A DNA stretch of 18,998 nucleotides from Acidobacteriota bacterium. Lineage in GTDB: Bacteria; Acidobacteriota; Terriglobia; Acidiferrales; UBA7541. The translations under genes were made by a program, and so were the position numbers. Location of the stretch: NCBI GenBank assembly GCA_003224195.1, contig QHYP01000027.1:7989-26986 (forward strand). Reading direction: 5' to 3'. Under the pieces are notes generated by a model that saw only the letters and a program-made list of their open reading frames with translations, had not been told where the DNA came from and did not search any database. Shown here piece by piece: positions 6,972 through 12,761 of this stretch; positions within the stretch are counted from its first letter, which is position 1, and every line of letters begins with the position of its first letter.

Positions 6972-9900
6972 CTAGTTCTTCGGCGCACCGGCATTCCGAT
7001 AGTCGTAGCGGAGGCTCGCGGGCATTTTGCCGGAGCGCTGGCGGGTATTATATTGGAGCTCGTAGCGCAGGTGGATTGCGTCGACTGGATACTCCTGGCC
7101 CTCCCGGTAGGGATACGCCAGCCCCGTGTGATACGGCAGCGGCTCGACGGTGAAGGCGTGCGCAGCGTAGAAGTCCAAGTCTTTCTCGAAACCATCAGCA
7201 AAGAAGAAGTAGTCGCGCGTCCAGCCCGCCGGCAGCGCGGGCAGACGGCTCGGATCGAAGTCGAGCTTCACGCCTTCGCCGGAGCCGAACACGGCGAAAC
7301 GGTCATCCGGCGCGCGTAAGAGATCCTTCACGTCGCCATAGCGCGTGTAGTTGCCGGCGGCGCGGGCGTACGGGCCGGTCGGGCTGCGGTTCGAGAAGGA
7401 ATACCAGGTGTCGCTCGCGGGAGTGCCGCGAATCTCGCGCGGATAGCCGAGGAAATCGAGCGCCGCACCCACCAGGGGCACTTCGGTCACGCGAATGTCT
7501 TTTGTATCGGGCGTCTGATCGATGCGCACCGCGTCCCAATAAATCTTCAGATTCGTCACAATACGGATGCGCCGCACGCCGGGAGGAATTTTCCCGGACA
7601 AGTCGGCAACCATGGTGCGCTCGAGACCCGCGGGGAAGCCCATGTCGTCTACCACGCGCCGCCATTTTCCGTTCGCGTCCTGCGCCTCCACATACGGAGG
7701 AATTACTTTGATTCCTGCCTGGTCCGCGGCGTACATCGAGGTTGCGGTGAAGTAATCCGTGTAGCCGTCCAGCAAAAGACGCAGCGGGCGATCCGCGCGC
7801 CACGCGCCGAGGTCGAGCTCAATCCAGTGCAGTTTTGCGAAGCCGGCGAAGGGCAGGCTTTCAAATTCGGTGACGTATTTGCGGTCGCGCTTAGCAAGCA
7901 GCGGCAGAACATCCTTTCCGCGATCGTCCCGCGCGCCGGCGGGCGGGCGGGCGTTGCGGCTGGCGATCACCCTGAACTCGGGAAACGGCGGATTGCTGAC
8001 GAACCGTTCGTTGGGATTCACCTCGATGGCTGCCGGATGGTCGATGGCGAGCAGACGCACCTGATCGAGATAAACAGTCTCTTCCATCGGCTCCATGAAG
8101 CGGAAACTGAGCAGCCCACCGCGCGGGCGCGCGATGCGCTCGGATACTTTCAGGTATTCGGTGGGGTCGGCGACGTCGCGCTCGCCCGGGTCGACCCAAT
8201 GACCCACGACGCCTGGACCGATCATGTCGGCGATGAATTCGTATTCGCGGCCGTTCCAGGCGAAAAGAATCGGGCAGGAGCTGCCGCGCCGATCGAGCTC
8301 TTCGATCTTCTGCGTGGCGCGCGCGGCGAGCTTGATTTCGTCCTGAGGCACGCCCGTTGGCCAGAGCAGCCGCACGGCCTGCGCTTCCTTCTCGCTGCCG
8401 AGTCCGGCCAGAATCGGCATGGCATTCTGGCCCAGGTAGCCCGAAGCTCCCTGAACCTCCCACTTCTGATAGAGCGGCCCGGCGTACAGCTCAACTTTCG
8501 TGCCGATGGCACTCTTGTTGTCGTTGAGGGCTTTCAGATCGATCCGCAGCCAGTTGCGTTGGTTGCCGCCTTCGTTGCGCAGCACGGCGGGCATGCCTTC
8601 CGTTTGCGTGACGACCAGATCGGCGGCGCCATCGCCATCGAGGTCGGCAACGGCGACGGCGCGCGGCTGGTGCAGCTTCACCGCGTCGAGCTTCACGTCT
8701 TTCGTCACATCGGCCCAACCCGCCGGGCCGAGGTTCCGCAGGAGGCGGAGTTCACCACCACTGTTCGTCTCACCCGCGGCAACAAGATCGAGCCAGCCGT
8801 CGTTGTCATAATCAAACGCCGCAATGCCCCAGCCGCGCGTCCAGCCGAAATCGGGAAGCGGTACGCGCATGAGCTTCTTGCCATCTACGTTCCGCCAGAG
8901 ACTCACGCCGGGCGCGCCGGCGTGTGTAAACGCCACGTCCATCCAGCCGTCTTTGTCGAAGTCAAAAACGGCGACGCCGACAGCCGGCGGAAGATTCTCC
9001 TTCTTGAAATCAATTCCCGGCAGCGCAGCGAATTTTCCTTCTCGCGGGTTCAAGTAGATGGCCGCGCCGTTCTCCCCTCCGGCGATAACGAAATCAATGG
9101 CGCGGTCGTTGTTGAAGTCGCTGGTCACAACGCCTGCGCCCGTGGCGGGGATGCCGAGCGCCGTTTCCGCGGAAACATCCGTGAAGGTGCCGTTGGCGTT
9201 GTTGCGCCACAAGACGTTGTTCGCGTTTCCGCCCGGAGCGTTCACTACATACAAATCCAGGTCGCCGTCGTGGTCGTAATCCACGAACGTCAAGCTAACG
9301 CATCCCTTTTCGCGGCGAATTCCTGCGGCCTGCGTGACGTCGGCGAATTTCCCGTTGCCCTCGTTGTGCAGCAAACGGACGCCATCGGCGAGGCACACGG
9401 CCAAGTCGGTCTTGCCGTCGTTGTCGAAATCGCCCGCCGCGCACCCCAGCCCTGCACCTGCAAGCTTTAGCCCCGCGGCGTCGGTGTCGTCTTCAAATTT
9501 TCCATTTCCGAGATTTCGCAAGAGCCGGCTCGTTCCGCCGTCGAGCGCGCTGACGAGAAACAAATCGGGCTTGCCATCGCCGTCGAAGTCGAAAAAACAC
9601 GCGCCGGTGCTAGGTCCGGCGGCAGTGGGATGGCCTGCCGAAGGCGGAGTCAACTCGGCTATGGAGTGCGCGGCAAAATGGACGGGAATCACCGGCGGCG
9701 CGGCCGGGCCCGCGGAGCGCGCAAACTCCGCCAGCGAAAAGCGTCCCTGGTCGCCGTAGCCCGCTCCCATCGGCGAGCCGAGATGATCTTGCGTGATTTT
9801 CTGGAAGCGCGCCAGGTGCTCGCGCGCGGAGTTGGTGTCGCCTTTGCGTTGAAATGCGCGCGCAATGCCAAATTCAGCCGAGGCATGGAAGGGATTTAGC

Positions 9901-10460
9901 GCGATGGCATGTTGAAAAGCCGAGATCGCTTCGTCGAATTTTTGCTCCTGGGTGAGCAGCACGCCGATGAAATAAAAGCTGTCTGGCTCGTCCGGAGCAA
10001 TCTCGGACACATGGCGAAACGCCGCGATCGCCTTGTCCGTTTCATTCAAATCCTTGTAGACAAGCCCAAGGTTGTACGAGGCGTGGGGGTCGGAGGGCAG
10101 TTTCGCGGCTGCTTCCTCCAGCGCTGCGCGCGCGGCTTCGAGTTTCTGCTGGCTCAGCAGTGCTAACCCGAGGTTGAGCCGGGCCAGCGCATAATGCGGA
10201 TCGGCGGCGAGCGCTTGCTCAAAGAGCTTCTGCGCCGGCTCGAATCGCCCCTGGTTCATGTACGCGACGCCCAAGTTGTTGAGCTTCGCCGCCTCGCTGG
10301 CTTTTCCGTCGCTCGCCGTCTTCGCCGCCGATTGAGCGGCTCGCGCTCCCGGGTGAGCGGCTTGCTTGGCGCGCAACAAACCGAACGGCAATGCCAGCGC
10401 GGGCCCAGCTAAAGCGACCAGCGCGACAACCATCCACAGCCTGCGAGATAGAAGTGCCAT
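6972..10460 (-). CDS. TPR / FG-GAP (VCBS) / ASPIC-UnbV protein with long unassigned C-terminal region
   Basis: This 1162-residue exported protein has a signal peptide at residues 1-23 (MVVALVALAGPALA). Tandem TPRs follow at about 57-225 (for example NNLGVAYMNQGRFEPAQKLF and YNLGLVYKDLNETDKAIAAF). FG-GAP calcium-loop repeats lie at about 290-615: DFDGDGKPDL, DFDNDGKTDL, DYDHDGDLDL, a degenerate DFNNDRAIDF, DFDKDGWMDV, DYDNDGWLDL and DLDGDGAADL. An ASPIC/UnbV domain is at about 636-720 (NDNKSAIGTKVELYAGPLYQ, then RLLWPTG). The last 430 residues or so (about 728-1162) match no domain I recognise. TPRs and the propeller suggest a periplasmic or surface protein-protein scaffold; no catalytic motif is visible. 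The start has AGGA about 11 nt upstream and lies 12 bp after the preceding gene, so it is the last gene of the operon that starts at 15587. Confidence 0.9.
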   Translation of the reverse strand: MALLSRRLWMVVALVALAGPALALPFGLLRAKQAAHPGARAAQSAAKTASDGKASEAAKLNNLGVAYMNQGRFEPAQKLFEQALAADPHYALARLNLGLALLSQQKLEAARAALEEAAAKLPSDPHASYNLGLVYKDLNETDKAIAAFRHVSEIAPDEPDSFYFIGVLLTQEQKFDEAISAFQHAIALNPFHASAEFGIARAFQRKGDTNSAREHLARFQKITQDHLGSPMGAGYGDQGRFSLAEFARSAGPAAPPVIPVHFAAHSIAELTPPSAGHPTAAGPSTGACFFDFDGDGKPDLFLVSALDGGTSRLLRNLGNGKFEDDTDAAGLKLAGAGLGCAAGDFDNDGKTDLAVCLADGVRLLHNEGNGKFADVTQAAGIRREKGCVSLTFVDYDHDGDLDLYVVNAPGGNANNVLWRNNANGTFTDVSAETALGIPATGAGVVTSDFNNDRAIDFVIAGGENGAAIYLNPREGKFAALPGIDFKKENLPPAVGVAVFDFDKDGWMDVAFTHAGAPGVSLWRNVDGKKLMRVPLPDFGWTRGWGIAAFDYDNDGWLDLVAAGETNSGGELRLLRNLGPAGWADVTKDVKLDAVKLHQPRAVAVADLDGDGAADLVVTQTEGMPAVLRNEGGNQRNWLRIDLKALNDNKSAIGTKVELYAGPLYQKWEVQGASGYLGQNAMPILAGLGSEKEAQAVRLLWPTGVPQDEIKLAARATQKIEELDRRGSSCPILFAWNGREYEFIADMIGPGVVGHWVDPGERDVADPTEYLKVSERIARPRGGLLSFRFMEPMEETVYLDQVRLLAIDHPAAIEVNPNERFVSNPPFPEFRVIASRNARPPAGARDDRGKDVLPLLAKRDRKYVTEFESLPFAGFAKLHWIELDLGAWRADRPLRLLLDGYTDYFTATSMYAADQAGIKVIPPYVEAQDANGKWRRVVDDMGFPAGLERTMVADLSGKIPPGVRRIRIVTNLKIYWDAVRIDQTPDTKDIRVTEVPLVGAALDFLGYPREIRGTPASDTWYSFSNRSPTGPYARAAGNYTRYGDVKDLLRAPDDRFAVFGSGEGVKLDFDPSRLPALPAGWTRDYFFFADGFEKDLDFYAAHAFTVEPLPYHTGLAYPYREGQEYPVDAIHLRYELQYNTRQRSGKMPASLRYDYRNAGAPKN

Positions 10461-10472
10461 GGAGTCTTTTTC

Positions 10473-12164
10473 CTATTTCTGAGCGTAGGGCCGCGAAGCC
10501 GTGCGGCCCTTGCCTTCCGTTACCGCGATCATTTCTCCCACGGCCACATTCAAGAGGCGGTCCATTTGGCCGCTCGGCCAGCGGATTTCTACGGCATCCG
10601 CCTTTTCATGCTGAGCCAAGCCAAAGGTTAGCACCAGTTCGCTCGAGGAAAGATAGCCCACGCTGCCGCGCATCATTTGGGATTGCGAATCGCTGCCGGC
10701 GGTGACGCGGACCACGGCGCCGATTCCATCGCGATTCGACTTTGTGCCGACGAGCTTTACGCGGAGACTCTTGTTCGCGCCCCCCTCATTGTGAAAGAGC
10801 ACCGCCGGCCCGCCGTTCGTGCCGACGAGAAGATCGAGACGCCCGTCGTTATCAATATCCGCGTACGCTGCGCCGCGCGCAATGCGGGGCGCGGTAAACG
10901 CTGCGCCGACTTCTTTGGTGACTTCCTGAAATTTGCCCTGCCCGAGATTGCGGAAGAGATGCGGCGGCTCGGCGTGTTTCACGTTTACCTGCACGCGCTC
11001 GATGTCGGCGTCGATGTGGCCGTTGGCCACGAAGATATCCGGCCAGCCGTCGTTATCGTAATCAAAAAAGAAACACGAAAAGCCGAGCGTTAGCAGCGAA
11101 GCGCGGCCGACCTCCGAGCGCGGCGCCTCGTCCACAAACAATCCCTTTCCTTCGTTGTGGTAAAGCGCCAGCATCTGATTGGAGAAATTGCTGATGAGAA
11201 TGCTCGGCGCGCCGGAGCGATCGTAATCGGCGGCATCCACGCCCATGCCGGCGCGCGCGACGCCGTCCTCGCTGAAGGCTACGCCGGCGAGCACGCCTTT
11301 TTCCGTGAAAGTGCCGTTGCCATTGTTGCGATAGAGCTTGTTCGGCTGCGTATCGTTGGCAAAGAGAAGGTCCGGCCAGCCGTCATTGTCGAAGTCGAGA
11401 ATTGTGACGCCCAGAGTCTTCGACGTCGCATCGCCGAGGCCCGCCTTCTGCGTCACGTCCTCAAAGGTTCCGTCGCCGCGATTGTGCCAGAGCCGCACCG
11501 AGGTCCCTTTATACGATTCCGGCGTGCAATAGGACTACAAATCGCCGTCGAGCGACCACTGCACGTAGTTCCCCACGACCAAATCCAGGCGCCCATCCCT
11601 GTCGTAATCCACCCAAGCGGCTCCAGTGCTGAATTCGTGTGGCCCGGCGAGGCCGGCCTTCTGCGTCACGTCCGTGAACGTGCCGTTTCCGTTGTTGTGA
11701 AACAGACGGCTCTGGCCGAGCGCGGTCACGAACAGGTCGTCGTAGCCGTCGTTATCGTAATCGCCCACGGCCACTCCCAGGCCAAACATCTCGACCGCCA
11801 AGCCCGCTTTTCTCGTCACATCGGTAAACGAACCGTCATGATTGTTGTGATAGAGATGCGGCGTGGTGTGTTGTTTAACGTGGCCCGGCCAGTCCATGCC
11901 GTTCACGAGAAAAATGTCCGGCCAGCCGTCGTTGTCGTAATCAATGAACGCCACACCCGGACCCATCGTCTCGGGAAGATATTTTTTGCCGAAGGCGCCG
12001 TTATTGTGAACGAAATGAATGCCCGCTTGTTGCGTGATGTCGCGGAACTGAATCGTCGTGCTTGCAGGCGCGGCGCTGACGCGGGGCAGATTCGCCAGAA
12101 GCAGTGCGAGCGCGCCGAGGAGAATCGCAGCCGCAGGGCGCGTCTCGGGTCTTCGTTTCCTCAT
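10473..12164 (-). pseudogene. CRTAC1-like FG-GAP/ASPIC-UnbV gene interrupted by one in-frame TAG
   Basis: The gene would encode 562 residues plus one internal stop. From the ATG at 12164, whose bases overlap the upstream TGA as ATGA, it has a signal peptide (AAAILLGALALLLANLPRVSA). FG-GAP loops follow (DYDNDGWPDI, DYDNDGYDDL, DYDRDGRLDL, then DFDNDGWPDL, DYDNDGWPDI, DIDNDGRLDL after the stop). The C-terminal ASPIC/UnbV domain begins KSNRDGIGAVVRVTAGS. A TAG at 11537-11535 (codon 210) falls between VQWSLDGDL and SYCTPESYKG. The frame is identical on both sides, so this is a nonsense lesion and not a frameshift. In relatives, as I recall them, about eight more residues (aromatic-C-x-LDG-x-x-K) stand at this spot. 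A 24-nt deletion joining the T of an aromatic codon to the AG of a Lys codon would yield exactly TAG. Assembly error or readthrough remain possible. The 209-residue N-terminal half could still be made and exported. Confidence 0.8.
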
Positions 12165-12727
12165 GGCCGTCCCACCCCTAGCGCATCGGCGGCGCGATTG
12201 ATGTAATTGAACCACGCGGCGATCAGCGTGATTTGCAAGATGGCGCGGTCGTCGAATCCCTCGGCGCGCAGGCGCGCGTGGTCCTCCGGGCTGCACTTTG
12301 TGGCGTCCTTTGTCAGCTTCACCACGTAATCGAGCATCGCCTTGTCTTGCCTGGAAATCGGCGCCGAGCGATAGTCCCTTTTCAGCGCCTCAACCATTGC
12401 TTCGTCCAGTGTCACCCGACGCAGAAACTCTGCGTGCGACTCGATTCAATACTGGCAGCGGTTCACGACCGAGACCATCGTCGCGATCATTTCGTGCTGG
12501 TGACGCTGGAGCGGCAGGTCGGGCGACATCAGCACGCCGTACGTGCTGAAGGCGTGCCGCAAGGCTTCCGGGAGCAACGAGTGCGAAGCGACAATCTGCG
12601 ACGCTTCGTCGCCCGGCACTTTGTGGATGGGAGTGGCGTACTCGATGGGATACAGTTTGCGCTGGTCCTCCATGGCCATGCGAACTCGCTCGTCCTCGTC
12701 GCTCCGAACCGTTTTGATCCAGGTCAT
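12161..12727 (-). CDS. AhpD-like (CMD/peroxidase-related) protein, probable selenoprotein with in-frame UGA94
   Basis: The gene reads as 188 residues if the TGA at 12448-12446 is decoded. The start ATG at 12727 has GAGG with a 6-nt spacer. Residues 1-93 (MTWIKTVRSDEDERVRMAME onward) and 95-188 (IESHAEFLRRVTLDEAMVEA onward) are both typical of the carboxymuconolactone-decarboxylase/AhpD 'peroxidase-related' family, and they are in one frame. The active site reads E79-x11-C91-Q-Y-[UGA94]-I-E-S-H98. This matches the Glu-Cys-x-x-Cys-x3-His relay of mycobacterial AhpD (E118, C130, C133, H137), with UGA replacing the peroxidatic Cys. A candidate SECIS follows directly. The expected role is thiol/selenol-dependent peroxide reduction, probably cytoplasmic because no signal peptide is seen; the substrate is unknown. 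The gene is 34 bp after the pentaheme cytochrome gene, and its TGA stop overlaps the next ATG by 4 bp. The alternative is a Cys (TGC or TGT) to TGA nonsense mutation or sequencing error. Confidence 0.8.
12413..12448 (-). promoter_or_regulatory. Candidate bacterial SECIS element following the in-frame UGA
   Basis: In the minus-strand mRNA, UGA (12448-12446) is followed after 10 nt by a perfect 6-bp stem, ACGCAG (12435-12430) with CUGCGU (12424-12419), closing a 5-nt loop AGUUU. Below it, a 2x2 mismatch is followed by C-G, U-G and G-U pairs. The loop has a G at its second position and a GU dinucleotide, as in known bSECIS loops. The loop begins 16 nt after the UGA, inside the usual 16-37 nt range as I recall it. 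The stem is short and such hairpins can arise by chance. Confidence 0.6.
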
Positions 12728-12761
12728 TTCGTTCCTCTTTGACCGGGGAATTGGCGTGAAT

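Noticed and set aside
7827..9470. A 547-codon open frame antisense to the TPR/FG-GAP/ASPIC gene
   Set aside because: It is a mirror of repeated FG-GAP codons with no domain of its own, and the minus-strand gene explains the sequence fully.
11535..11537. Pyrrolysine or other recoding at the CRTAC1 TAG
   Set aside because: The residue is not at a catalytic site, CRTAC1 proteins are not known to use pyrrolysine, and an eight-residue gap at the same spot points to a deletion.
10473..12164. Frameshift as the cause of the broken CRTAC1 gene
   Set aside because: The codons before and after the TAG are in the same frame, since the distance between them is a multiple of three.
12161..12415. A separate 84-residue protein beginning at an internal ATG after the in-frame TGA
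   Set aside because: It is in the same frame as the preceding 93 codons and completes the CMD domain, including the active-site His. Reading it as an independent gene would break the family fold. It is annotated as part of the selenoprotein candidate.
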